A stretch of 64,000 nucleotides of DNA from Cheilinus undulatus (Eukaryota > Chordata > Actinopteri > Labriformes > Labridae): the NCBI RefSeq assembly GCF_018320785.1, contig NC_054877.1, positions 25,340,329 to 25,404,328 on the forward strand. Direction: 5' to 3'. A program made the translations under genes and the position numbers. The notes under the pieces are model-generated. The model searched no databases. It saw only the letters and a program-made list of their open reading frames with translations, and was not told the DNA's origin. Positions 37,501 to 49,400 of the stretch are shown in pieces. The first letter of the stretch is position 1. Each line of letters starts with the position of its first letter.

Positions 37501-40500
37501 GACATTACATTGAAATGTTGGGAGAATTTGCTACGAAACGTTCAGCAACTTTCACGGAATTTTGGGAATTTGTTTGGAATTTTTAGGCATTTTTTTAAAT
37601 GTAATTTGTTGGGCCATGTTTGTTTTATTTGGAAAGTTTCATTGGAGATTGAGTGAAATTTGCCTCCAAATTTTTTTGGGGCATTTTCTTGTGAATTTAT
37701 TTGGACATTTGGTGGAATTTGCTTTGAAATTTTCGGGAATTTTCATGGAAATGTTGGAAATGTGTTTATGATATTTGGAAATTTGATTTAAGTTTTGGGG
37801 GTGCCATTTGCGTTGCAATATTTTGCTACTTTCATTGAAGTTTGGATATTTTTTTGTAAAATTTTGAGAATTTGATGGGGAATTTGGAGGTTGTGTCCTT
37901 TGAAACTTTCAAGATTCTTTTTTTACTAAAATTTCAGGTAAATTGTTCGGATGTTTTGGGGAGTTTTTCATCATTTTCATGGAATTTTGGGAAATGTACA
38001 TTTTTTTTGCTAATAAATTTCAGGGGGAATTTTTTTTTTTTTTTTTTGCATATTTGCTTGAAAATATTCAGGAATTTACATGGAGCAACTGATCAACTGG
38101 CCAAGCACACAGCCAAAACAGATCCAGTGCTGTATTCTCTGCAGAAAAATGACCTCCAGGAGATTTTTGTGGACATCATTTTTGGTCAAAACTAATCCTT
38201 GTTCAAAGACAAGCCTGAGCTTTCAAGCTTATCTGGTCCCACTTATTGCAGATAAGTGAGAGCAACTAAAATGCATTCCAAACAAAAGCACAGGTCTCAG
38301 GAGGATATTATTTAAGGTTGTGGCCCACATCCCTCAACAACAAATGATTTGTCTATATTAGTATGTAAATATAAAAAATGAAGCTAATGAAGTCAGCCAG
38401 ATTTACTTGTGTATATTATCTCAGACTATTTCTTCACATTGTTCTCACAATCACATGATCCTGTTTGAGGTGTAACCGCTGACCTCCAAACGCTTTCTAT
38501 ATAAGAATCTCTCTAATAAGGATTGGCTTCTCATTATTTTGGAAAACTACGCTTTTTATTTTAAGCTAACTTTTCCAATTTTTTTTTCAACATTACTTTT
38601 TGGATAATCTTAATTCTTCAGCAAATGATAAATTTTCTATTGTTTGTCATTAATTTAGATAAACAATCACTTTCATAACTTCTGGAAACTATTAACTCCT
38701 GCTATTGTTAGCTAACTAGCTTTTTTAAATGCTGTTGACTTGAACTACGTAGTTTTTATGATATGTTAACTTTACCAAATTTTTATGCAATGATAACTTA
38801 AACTAGTTTTAATGCTAGCTTAACTTGAACTAGTTTTAATGCTAGCTTAACCTGAACTAGTTTTAATGCTAGCTTAACTTGAACTAGTTTTAATGCTAGC
38901 TTAACTTGAACTAGTTTTAATGCTAGCTTAACTTGAACTAGTTTTAATGCTAGCTTAACTTGAACTAGTTTTAATGCTAGCTTAACTTCAACAAGTTTTA
39001 ACGCTAGCTAAACTTGGACTTGTTTCTATGCTAGCTAAAATTGAGTTTGGTTTTATGCTAGCTTTACTTGGACACGTTTTAATGCTAGCTTAACTTGAAC
39101 TAGTTTTAATGCTAGCTTTACTTGGACAAGTTTTAATTCTAGATTAACTTGAATCAGTTTTAATGCTTTGTTGACTTGAACTAGTTATGCCATTTTAATT
39201 TGAACTACTTTTTATGCTAGCTGAAGTTGAACATGTTGAAACTTATTCAGTTAGGGTAGTTTCCATTAAGTTATTAAAGGTGATCTAGTTCAGCTTCCGC
39301 TCTATTTCCTGGTAACTACCAAAGTTCCTCTTTTAGCTGGCTAACACTACACAAAGTCACATTTTCTGAGATGAGTTTTCACTTGTCAATTAAGAGCCTT
39401 CATACTCTCCTCTCCTCCAAACTTATAAAAGCTTGGCAGACTGCACTGAAAGATGATTTCAGACTCTAAAAACACAGAAGGCCATTTGTTGGTACATCAG
39501 GCCTCTGGGATTTCACACCAGCCAGAGAGATGACAAAGAGCACAGACGGGTGTGTGTGAAAAGCAGCCTGACCTCACATCCAAAACTGAACAGCGCAGCC
39601 CAACATGACAGCGGTGGTGTATTGTCAGCCTTTTAAACTTGTTTTAGAGAGTTCCCTGCTAAGATATTTGACATTTTATTTTAGTCTGAAGGGAGGAGAG
39701 GAAGGTGGGTAAATCTTCTCCATAGGATAAAAAAATGAGGCCTTAGTTGAACAAATAAGCCTTTTTTAGGAAGGTCCACAAGAGTGTGTGAGTTATCGTC
39801 ACATTGTGTTGCTCAAGCCTCTTCTTTGACACATCTCGTCTTATTACATGCTGAGTCAAGCATTGAGGCTGCTGGTCATGCTGGTTCAGTCACTCAGTTG
39901 TGGTCAAGAACAATGGCATTACTCAAAAACACATTATATTATACACAACAAACACATCATTCAGTACCAGAAAACATTTGTCTTGATAAAAAATTTCAGC
40001 TACTTGTTGAAAAGATTCAAAAATATCTTTATCCTGAAGTCCTGTAGCTTAAAGACATATTTTGGATATTTTTGTCATAGCACCTCAATGTTAGAAACCC
40101 TGGCTTAGTGTTTTAACACTGCACCTATTTTTACCATCATATAAGGTTTTTCAGTCCCAAGTTAAAGGTGACATCTCACAGCTGTGTTTTTTTTTCACAG
40201 GACAGGGAAGACATTGTCAGCTCATGATTTAGCCGTGTCGTCCTGGTGCCCTTTTGACCTCTACTGTGACCTCTGGGCATGAGAGCAGCTCTACTGTCTC
40301 CAGAACTTATTTCAGAGATGTTACAAAATAAAAGAGGTAAGTGACTGACAAGACTGTCCATATTTGTGGTAAAAACTTCTACAGCTCATAAAAACATCAT
40401 CATCATCATCATCACCACTGGCTCTGAATTCTCCTCATATTCATGGGATGGAGTCATCAGTGAATCTGCTAAGGTTTACATCTTGAATCTAACGGCAGAA

Positions 40501-41492
40501 GGTAGTTACGAGGCATGTTGAAAGTAACTGAGTCATCCTGTTTCTCAAAGAGAAGCTTTCACAGCTCTCAACAAGTGCATCATTTACATCAGGCTGCAGA
40601 CTCACACATCCCAGCCTGTGGATGTGTTAGTGTGTGTAAAACATGGAAAAAGCGGCACATATACGGTATATACTTGGATTTGAATACCTCCAGACGATCA
40701 ATGTAACCACTGACAGCAAACAACCATCCATTTTCTATACCGCTTATGGGGGTCGTGGGGGGGCTGGAGCCTATTCCAGCTGTCATTGGGCGAGAGGCGG
40801 GGTACACCCTGAACTGGTCACCAGTCAATCGCAGGGCTGACTTATAGAGACAGACAACTAGGCACCCTCACATTCACACCTATGGCCAATTTTAGAGTCC
40901 CCAATTAACCTAACAAGTATGTTTTTGGTTGTGGGAGGAAGCTGGTGTACCCAGAGTGAACCCACACATGCACAGGGAGAACATGCAAACTCTGCACAGA
41001 AAGGCCCTGACTGGGAAGCGAACCGGGGACCTTCTTGCTCTGAAGCAGCAGTGCTAACAACTGTGCAGCCCCTGGCCTTTTCATTTTTGACAAAACCTTT
41101 CTCCTATCTATTTAAAAATGTTATGAAGTAAAACAAGTCTAAGTCAAATAAAATCCATTTTTGTTTAAACATGAGGCTGTTAACTTTCTTTATATGCACT
41201 CTTGATACATTTGGCTTAATTGTTTGTGCTCCAATTCTTTCACATCACACCTTTTATTTCCACAGTGACAGCCAGATGTTCGATCAGACTTGTCTCGCAG
41301 GCTTTCTTGCCTCTTTTGAGTTATCTTTCTGCCATATTAAACAGTAACTTTCACATCATCCTTGTAAACCAACAAAATCTGACAAAAACATCATTCAGAC
41401 TCTAAAGGAGATTTACCTGTGTGTACGAGGGCCACCACGAGGCCGAGGAGCACCAGGAGGACGACTCTACAGATACAGCTGCTGTGAACCAT
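34542..41492 (-). CDS. snorc: SNORC, chondrocyte transmembrane proteoglycan
   Basis: SNORC is a small type I membrane chondroitin-sulphate proteoglycan of cartilage, involved in chondrocyte maturation. Three coding exons: 41492-41417, 34903-34736, 34651-34542, giving 117 residues (human 121). The ATG sits in GCCACCATGG, an ideal initiation context. Residues 1-25 are a signal peptide (MVHSSCICRVVLLVLLGLVV). A short acidic Ser/Thr/Pro-rich ectodomain includes a Ser-Gly in an acidic setting (SSGEPPSE), a possible glycosaminoglycan site. The membrane segment with its flank (LGPGAITAIVIAVFLGASVL) and the ending LRKFTAS match human SNORC closely, and the gigyf2 neighbour matches human 2q37. The second intron is only 84 nt and lacks in-frame stops. 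Intron 1 is 6.5 kb. An extra small exon inside it cannot be excluded. Confidence 0.9.
34652..34735 (-). other. snorc: 84-nt in-frame snorc intron without stop codons
   Basis: Donor GAAG|GTAAAAG and acceptor TATGCATGCAG|GAGTG are canonical. The intron is 28 codons long and open in the coding frame, so unspliced mRNA would encode 28 extra residues just before the membrane segment. Splicing gives DEEEGVLGPGA, which matches the human protein, so splicing is the expected form. Confidence 0.75.
35990..36192. promoter_or_regulatory. GC-rich island in snorc intron 1 (candidate enhancer)
   Basis: A GC-rich block in AT-rich intron with a palindromic GGAGGCCTGGGCCTCC near 36030. It is followed by AAACAAACTTGTTT at about 36178-36191, an inverted pair of SOX-like ACAA cores. 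Both strands are open over part of it, but no protein feature is recognisable. Enhancer use is inference. Confidence 0.25.
37269..37300. repeat. 32-bp perfect AT palindrome
   Basis: AAAATTATATATAATA is followed directly by its exact reverse complement, with no spacer, so the DNA could extrude a cruciform. Confidence 0.85.
37500..38070. repeat. Degenerate T/G-rich short-period repeat
   Basis: Words such as GGGAATTTG, GGAATTTT, GAAATTTT and TTTGGGG recur about every 12-25 bases over some 570 bp. The two open plus-strand frames here (37562-37771, 37872-38195) are by-products, rich in Phe, Leu and Gly, and are not genes. Confidence 0.6.
38795..39240. repeat. 27-bp tandem repeat array
   Basis: The unit AACTTGAACTAGTTTTAATGCTAGCTT repeats about 16 times. 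About seven copies between 38800 and 39000 are nearly identical; the rest diverge toward the edges, mostly to the right. Each unit contains the palindromes ACTAGT and GCTAGC. All frames contain stops in most units. It lies in snorc intron 1. Confidence 0.9.
40725..41075 (+). repeat. Dispersed teleost interspersed repeat
   Basis: The text from CATCCATTTTCTATACCGCT through GGCGAGAGGCGGGGTACACC to GAGAACATGCAAACTC is a very common fish genomic repeat that I recognise but cannot assign safely to a family. It has no intact frame. Confidence 0.7.
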
Positions 41493-42703
41493 GGTGGCTG
41501 TGGGAGACGCAGACAAAGCTAAGCCAAAAGTCTTCAAGCGGAAACTTGAATTGAGTAAATGACCCCCGGAGACGAGCAGGACAAGAGTAGTGGGGAGTAC
41601 AGGAGAGGGAGAGAGGTAGGCAGCTGAGGGGTGGGACTAGGTGTGCACAGGACCGTCTGGACAGTGTGGACTTTGTGAGCACATCATCTCAGGGCAACAC
41701 CCTCCCCAAACGTCTCCGGCCACATAGCTGGGTGTGAGAGGTAAACATTTGTTAGCTGCTGACCCTGGCCATGCTCACTCTTGATGGGAATTTTAAAAGC
41801 ATAAGAATGAATGTTAGAAATCAAAATCCTTCAAAGGCAGTGAGTGAGAAAGTGGATTTTAGTGCAAAAGGAGTCCATGACACATTAAAAATCTGATCAA
41901 AAATGTAAATGCCTCTTAGTGATCTACAATGCAAACCAAACAAGTGACGATGCAGACTTCTAGCTAGATTCTGATGAAGCAAGATCAAGCTTGCAGAAGG
42001 AGAGAACCTTTGTAATTTTCCATTTCATTTTTTGCAGACAATGTTTTTTTTTTAAATAACACAGATCCATTAACAAAATGATACCTCAAAATGAATATAC
42101 AGTACAGTACGACTTGTCATGTTGTACCATTGGCTCACTGACACATTTTGAAAGGAAGCCTGCATATCAAGAAATGTTGGCTTTATTAAATTACCATTTA
42201 TTTAATATATGTGTTGTGCAAAGAAAGAAGATTTCTACATTTTAAGAAAATTCTACAAAAAAATGATTTACATGCAGGCTGCCATTGTTGTAAAATGCAT
42301 TTTTGTGTAGTGGAGTCAAATGGTTGCACTGTTCATCTCCCCACATCTTTCTGGTTGAATTTACCTTCACCTACATTACAGTACCTATTACCATACCATA
42401 CCATATTGTCCTCTCTACTAAAAGTGCACTTGAGTCAAAATTCAAAAGGCTTTAAGGATGTGACTTCATAGGAAGAATAACTGTGAAATGATCTGACATC
42501 ACTACCCAGAGTGCATTGCACAGTAATGTCAGCCTACATGTAAATCTATTTCCTAAATTATCTAAAAATGTAGATATAGTGTTTTTCTTTGAGTGGGGTA
42601 CATTTAAAAAACATCAACATTAATCTGGTAAGGGTAAATTATCTTAATACCCAGGGTTCCTTTAAAAAGTAGTACCACCTATTTAGCACTGCACCTTTAC
42701 ATA

Positions 42704-44530
42704 CAGTGCCAATAAAAACTATTCACCCCCTTGGATGTTTTACCCTTTTACTGACAACATAAATGGATCATGGCCAATATATTTGGCTTTTTTTTTTTGC
42801 CAAAAAATGCTCTTTAATGTCTAAGTGAAGACAGATTTCTATAAAGCTATACCACTTAAATAAAGATATAATTTAAAATAAGTGACAAGGCTCCATGAAT
42901 ATTCATCCCCTTTAAAGTGACTGACCTAATTCAACAGAGGTCCAATCATTGGTGCTAGTAGTCTCATGATAAGTGAAATGGGGATCACCTGAGTTCTGTG
43001 AATGTGTCTCAACTGATTGTAGTATAAAGACACCTGTGTCTGGAAAGTCCAGCTACAGGTTAATCACTATTCCTGGCTACTATTACACCATGAGGACAAA
43101 AGGACACTCCAAGCAACAGAGGTGGGTAGTAACGTGTTACATTTACTCCATTACATGAACTCGAGTAGTTTTTGTTGAAAAATCCTACTTCTGAGAGTAG
43201 TTTTTGAGCAGAGTACTTTCTACTCCAACTCCATTACATTTGTAATTAAAAACTATACTTCTACTCTGTTACATTGGGCAATACACTGGTCACTACTTTT
43301 ACTTGTCTGTAATTTATTTTCATTAATTATTTTGTTACATTCAGCTGAACTCTCACAGCAGCAGGAAGTAAAATCCTCAGCACCACAGAGTAAAAGTAGG
43401 AGTGACCTCTCCCCCTTAACTATCAACAGTTGGAGATAGTGGTTGAAGATGTAATACCTGTGTCTCCTTCAGAAGAGCATGTTCATCCCTGGCCCAACAT
43501 CAAGACTCTGCCTTTCAAACGACGAGGAACAACAGCCACAAAATGCGCTGCTTACTGTCTACCTAAAACGGTGGAAATCTCAAGCTTAAAAAATAGCACA
43601 TCAAATCTAAAAAGCACTTTATAGTAAGAAAGCTAAATAAGCCAGCAACTGCACCGCTAGTTTGCTAACTGTATAAGTTCAAATCTCTGTTTTAATTTGC
43701 AGACTGCAAAGACACAGTTGTGTCAGAGTTACCAGGGAGGACTCTGGCCTCGCCTCCAAGGGACCTGACTCAGGAGGATCCTTTCTACAGAGGAAGGATC
43801 CTGGACTTTGAAAAACAGCTTGAGAAAAGGTTGGAATGGAAGAAATATGGCATGTGTGTAAATCTGCCTCGATCAGGCCGTCCTCACAAACATAAACCTT
43901 GCAAGAAGGAAACTGGTGGGAGAGGCCCCCAAAACACCTCTGACTAGGAGTTACAAGCTTCAGCAGCTGAGATGGGAGAGACTCTGCATACAAAAACTGT
44001 TTCCCAGGTTCTTCATTAGTCATTGCTATATGGAAGACTGGCAAAGAGAAAGCCACTGTTGAAGAAAACTCGTGATAAATCTCAACTGGAGTCACCAAAA
44101 GGCATGTGGGAGACTCCATTGTCAAATGGAAGAAAGTTCTTTGGTCAAATGAGACCAAAATTAAGTTTTTTGGTCATCAGATGAGACGCTATGTTTGGCA
44201 CATCATCACAAACACACCATCCTCACTGTGAAGCACAGTGGTGGAAGCATCATGCTGTGGGGATGATTCTTCTCAGTCAGCAAGACAACTATGGCTTGGT
44301 AAAAGATTTATTTCCTGCGAGTAAATGACCTGAAGCATACACCGAAAGCTACACATAAATAGTTAAAAGACAACAAGGTCAATTTTCTGGTGTGGCTGAG
44401 TCAACTCCCAAATCTTAATCCAATAGAGAATTTGAATTTGGGCTGTTCATGCCCTTCTTGACCATGACTGATTTATAAGATCAATAAAAAGTTAAAACAA
44501 ACAAAGGGTGAATAGCTATTATAAGTACTG
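42704..44530 (+). mobile_element. Tc1-like transposon, decayed, with hAT insertion
   Basis: Ends next to TA read CAGTGCCAATAAAAACTATTCACCC (left) and, inverted, CAGTACTTATAATAGCTATTCACCC (right). Transposase DNA survives from about 43830: WKKYGMCVNLPRSGRPH, then GGCATGTGGGAGACTCC and the GAAGCACAGTGGTGGAAGCATC region, all frame-broken. The left part stops at 43117 where an unrelated hAT segment begins. Confidence 0.8.
43118..43830 (+). mobile_element. hAT transposon fragment with BED-finger remnant, nested in Tc1
   Basis: It starts CAGAGGTGGGTAGTAACGTG, a well-known hAT terminus of fish. A short frame at 43430-43624 reads VEDVIPVSPSEE, then AAYCLPKTVEISSLKNSTSN, which resembles the first exon of hAT transposases (BED zinc finger, C-x-C-type with LKNSTSNLK). 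The first Cys of the pair appears lost. The right end is not preserved, so the limit is approximate. Confidence 0.6.
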
Positions 44531-45760
44531 TAGTGTGGGAAGACAGAAAGAGGCGGATTATAATTATTGATGCTTTTTTCCCTTAACCAGGACAGAGTGT
44601 TGCCAGCCCAGTTCTACGAGGGTGCGAAAGGAAGCATTGTAACCTCAGTAGCTCACTAACAGTCGGTGCAGTGTACCACTGTCTCTTAAAAGTCAGCGTA
44701 GGGTTGTCCATCTACATTTGCTCTCCTTCCCTGCTACCAAATGAAGAAAACATCTTTATTTTAAAGAAAGGATTTTCCGATGTAGAAATTAAATAGGCCT
44801 AAAAATGTTCTAAAAACTTGATGATTGGGTCTTGACCATCCAAGGCAATCCATTTGGTCTCTGTTCTGCAAATGTTTCAAAGAAACATCTAGAGTAGGCT
44901 CTTTGATAGTAAACTGTAAACCTGGAACTGCACAAAAAGGTCTGCAAATATAAGAATAATTTTTAATGATATTTTTCACAATCAGATGTTTCCAAATGAT
45001 GTTATTTAAAGTTTAACACATCTATGATGATAATAATAATACATTTATTTATAAAGCACTTGGTGTGTGTGTGAAAGGTGTGTGTTTGACCTGTCCTGCG
45101 TGTCGTTTACAACATGCACACAGCAGCAGGGTTAACTTCAGTGAATGTATCCCAAACCATTTAGGTCTAGAACTAGGTCTGGAAAGTCATATGAATCCAC
45201 TGCTACAGTGGCTGCTAGGATTTTCATCAGAATGCTTATTGAAATATGTTGATTTAAACGTAGATGTCTCAAAGGGAACACAAACATGTTGATCACATTA
45301 CATTTATCTGTTTGTTGCTACTTTATATCAAGAGAGGTGTCCTTCTCTATAGACCTTACAGCTGGAGGAAGATAAGAAATATGAAGGCATAATAAAGCCT
45401 TATTTTGTTCTTCACATTAACATTATTGTAATTTCCTCTCTATAATGTATTTCCTGACTTAGTGTTCTTCAGCTTTTACACTATGCTGATACGGTGCTTT
45501 CTTCATGTTCTTGCTAGCCCAAGAATATATTTCATTATGATTTCCAGCTCTATTGACATCCCTGTGAAATGTGCTTTAGAGTGTGACCAGCTGTACGCAT
45601 GTGAATTCACTAAATTGTGCACAATGGTGTTTTTTCTCAATAGTTCAGACACAGCTGTGAACAGCCCACACATCAGACTGTTTTATTTCATACTGCAATA
45701 AAAAAGTATGACTCCAGCAGATCATCTTCATATATTATAATACAGATGCAGAATTGAAAG

Positions 45761-45766
45761 TTTATT
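45761..45766 (-). terminator. gigyf2: gigyf2 poly(A) signal (candidate)
   Basis: TTTATT on the plus strand gives AATAAA on the minus strand about 650 nt beyond the gigyf2 stop. Confidence 0.4.
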
Positions 45767-46416
45767 CTTTAAACAGCCTAGTATTTTACAAGAAATAGAT
45801 AACTACTTGGAACTTTTGAACATGTCCTTAAAACAGGACATATGTGGGCACAAATCCTTGGGCTCTACTTTTCCATCATTATCCATGAACACCCAGCAGA
45901 AAACAGGAAAGGAGAAGAGGAGGAGGGGTTAAAGTGTGAGGGAGAAAAATTTCAATAAATAAAACAAAACAATGGATATAATCACTCTAACCTTTTCCCA
46001 TATACCCCAAGCACCCACCCATATATCCACACTTAAAAAAATCCCAATGGTGGCCAAATTAGAAATTAGTTGTCACTGGATTTGTAGAACATGGACATGA
46101 TTTTGGCTGAGCAGGTGAACAACACCTCAAGATTCTTCTCCAAACTTCAGTTCATCATGTGGTCACTCTCTTGGCTGGTTGACAGTTTTACCTTTGTCTC
46201 GAGTTTTGTCATTTTAAAAGTCCGTAAGCAACAGGAAACTCGCCGTCTCTGAGACTTTTCACAATTTGAAATTGAGAGATTACCAGTGTTTGTTTGAGAA
46301 ATGGAAAACTGAAAAAAAGGTTTCTGAAGCAGTTGTGGGGTTGTGAAGGGGGTTCAGGTAAAACAGCTGCTGTTCAAATTGGATACAGTCAGTTAGGTTT
46401 GCTTGGCTGCAGTCCC

Positions 46417-49400
46417 TTAAAAGTCCTCCAAAGTCTCAATCTCTCCCATATTCAATCTCTCAGATGACGCATTCACAGAGAAACCTGGGAAAACAAAAAA
46501 CACAAATCCAATGAGTGGGTGAGATGTAAACCGCAGTGACACATGGTTGCAGATTTTCAGATTGAACAGATGGATGTTTGCTCTCACCTAAAAGGCTGGG
46601 ATCTGCGCGGACCATCTTCTGCTTCTTTTTCTTCTTCCCTGAGGTGACGGTCTCAAAGCGCTGCTGCTGCTGCTGCTGTTGCCCACTTGTGTGATTGGAC
46701 TGGTAGAGAGATGAAGAGCCCGTTCCACCCCATACCGAGTCCTGAGATTACATAAGATAAACTTTAATGTACATTTACCTAGGAAAAACACTCCATATAA
46801 AAATGTCTTAATGGCAGCAATTCCTTGCAACGTTTTCTGGATACACATAAACTCCTCTGTTACTTATTGCACAGCTCTTTGGCACATCTTACCCGTAAAC
46901 ATGAACTGTTCAGTTAGACAAATAATGTGTGTACATGAAGAGTTTTGTCATCAAGTCTCTAGCATCAGTCACTTTGTCTGCTCTTTCCTCATACATCAAC
47001 TCTTGTTGTTACCCAGCTCAAGAAACACCATCAGCAAGCCAAACCACCTCCTTCCACATAATGTAATGTGCACACATCTCTGGTAACAAGTTTTGTTATT
47101 ACCAGGCAAATCTTCTTCAGTCTGGTACCATCATGGACAAAGCCTGCAGGCAGTTGTCAGCATTTTTGCGTAGTGTGTTCCTTGAGAGTTACCATAGCTG
47201 TTGTAAAGCACTTATTGTTGCTGTGCTAACAAAGCCAAAACTGTGGCTGGAGAAGTGATACCCATGTGTGATGTGTTATTTTCTTCCTTATTATTTCTTG
47301 CCAAGTATATTCAGCTAGATAAAGTTTGGTTACATGTAACATAAATACTGGAGTTAAAACTGTATGTGTACAGAGTGCAAGTATGAACAAAATGTAAATG
47401 ATAATGGCCACAGAGTACATGTACTCATCCCAAAATCAAATTATTATTTTTTTCCTTGAGCTTTAATACTTTTGTGTGATTTCAGCTCAGTTTTTCAGCT
47501 GACAGCTGTGGGGAGGATCAGGGTAGGAGGGCAGAATTTTCTTTCAAGTTGGGCTAACTCCCTACATGACTCAATGAGGGGAGAATCTGAGAGTGGCTCG
47601 TTTCAGCACACATTTTCTGAAAGGTGGAGAAAGGTGAGGATGGGGGTGGTGCCATGACCCCATGATCAACTGAGTTAAATAAATTGTGCTTTTTATTTTA
47701 ACCATTTTCTAAGTGATTTATTGGCTTTGCTAGTCACAGAGGTTGCGCTGGACTTTTTTTGATGTCCATCATTTTTAAGTAAAAATTCCGTCTTAACGTT
47801 TTACAATCCAACATAATTTTTCTTTAATATCTGTAATATAATATAATTCAATACGACTTCATTAGTAGAGGTCAATTTATGAAGCCGTCTTTCCCAACTA
47901 ATATTCAAAGAAAAATCTTTCAGGTTATGCATTTTTTTAATGGAACTGAGAGAGAGATGAACACAGCAGCACAGTGTTTACTCCTTGTCATTTTTTACAG
48001 TGGAGCAACAATCCCTGTCTTCAAGCAAGCAACTATGAACTGTACCATTTAAGATATCACTTACAGTTCAAAGAATACCTTTAATGTAAAGATGATGTAG
48101 TTTGAGGAACATAGCTGATAATTTGTTAAAAGGCTGCAAGTTGTGTGCATTTTTGTCTGCTCGACAGGATTTCTTATCATTACCACACACTGAAGTATAA
48201 TAATGAAACAAGAAAGGACAACTTGATGCGGCAATCACACACAATCCTCCACAAGTTGCACAGGCTCCATCTGCAAATGTGCATGGAACATTGGACTGAT
48301 TTAACTCCTATAACAATGGAAATATAACAGACTTTATTTAGGTTAATCATCATTTATTAACTCCTATGTTGATAATAGTTCTGAAAAACTATTATAATGG
48401 ACTGCATCTAGGTTAAGCGGTATGAATTAAGCTAGACTTCTGATCACTTACATTGCAATTTAAAAAGTATTCGCCCCCTTTCTGATTCCTGATTTTTTGC
48501 ACATTTTTGTTTTAAGTGTGATAAATGTGGCACTGTAGCTAAAGTTTATTGTATGTGCTCATAAATACCCTACTACAGAGTGCTCACCAGCTGCTCTTGT
48601 CAGCATTTTTACTTTGCAGGATGCCGTCAGTCTTTTTGTGATAAGGTGAATATTATAAAAACAGAACAATATTCCATAGAAATTACTGTGTAATTGCTCT
48701 TCCTTTGTGTGCCGATGATTCTTTACAGCGGCCACACATAGATGTGTGGAAAATAAATCTAAAGAAAAACTATTTCTACAATCTAAAATAAGAGCCACAG
48801 TTCATGAGACCATGTCTCCAGTATGTGCATTGTAATCGTCTCTAAACCCTCTGCATGCCGACCTGTATCCCTCAGTGAAGAACTTAGACACAACGGACAG
48901 CCTTCAAAATCCTCCATCATCCTTAAAAAAAAATCTGTCAGTGACAGACAAACCTCTGACTAGTCAGGATTTAAATTTTCATTTCGTTCACTTTGAAATT
49001 AGTTGCTTGGTAGCAGCCCTATTCTGCATGACGATTACATATACAGATATGATATATCATCTCCACTAACAAACAAGGCACAGAAGCACAGTGACATGTT
49101 TTGGAGAGGATCCAAAACCGTGATGCAAGAGAAATTCTCAGCTGAATTGTTGTGGTGCACACGGAGTATGAAGGCATGTCAGTAGACCTGCTCTAAAAAT
49201 AGAAATACTCGTGTGTAAACTATTTTTGGACAGTGAAGGGGACAGATGTCTCTCTTTCAAGTACATTACAAGACTTGCGTGGCTTTTTGTGGAAAAGTGG
49301 GAACATATCCCTCATGCTGTGTTTTCGGGTTCCACTTCAGCCTGTCTCACCTGCTGCTGCTGCTGCTGTTTGAGGGCTTGTTGTTGGTTCTGCGGTGCCG

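Larger units (their letters stand above)
41493..46416. other. Intergenic region between gigyf2 and snorc
   Basis: It should hold the snorc promoter near 41.5-41.7 kb and the gigyf2 3' UTR at its right end. In between is the nested Tc1/hAT element. No other gene is seen. Confidence 0.5.

Noticed and set aside
37872-38195. 107-codon plus-strand frame
   Set aside because: Produced by the T/G-rich degenerate repeat; Phe-rich low complexity.
43679-44158. 159-codon minus-strand frame
   Set aside because: Antisense to the decayed Tc1 transposase, which explains the sequence in the other orientation.
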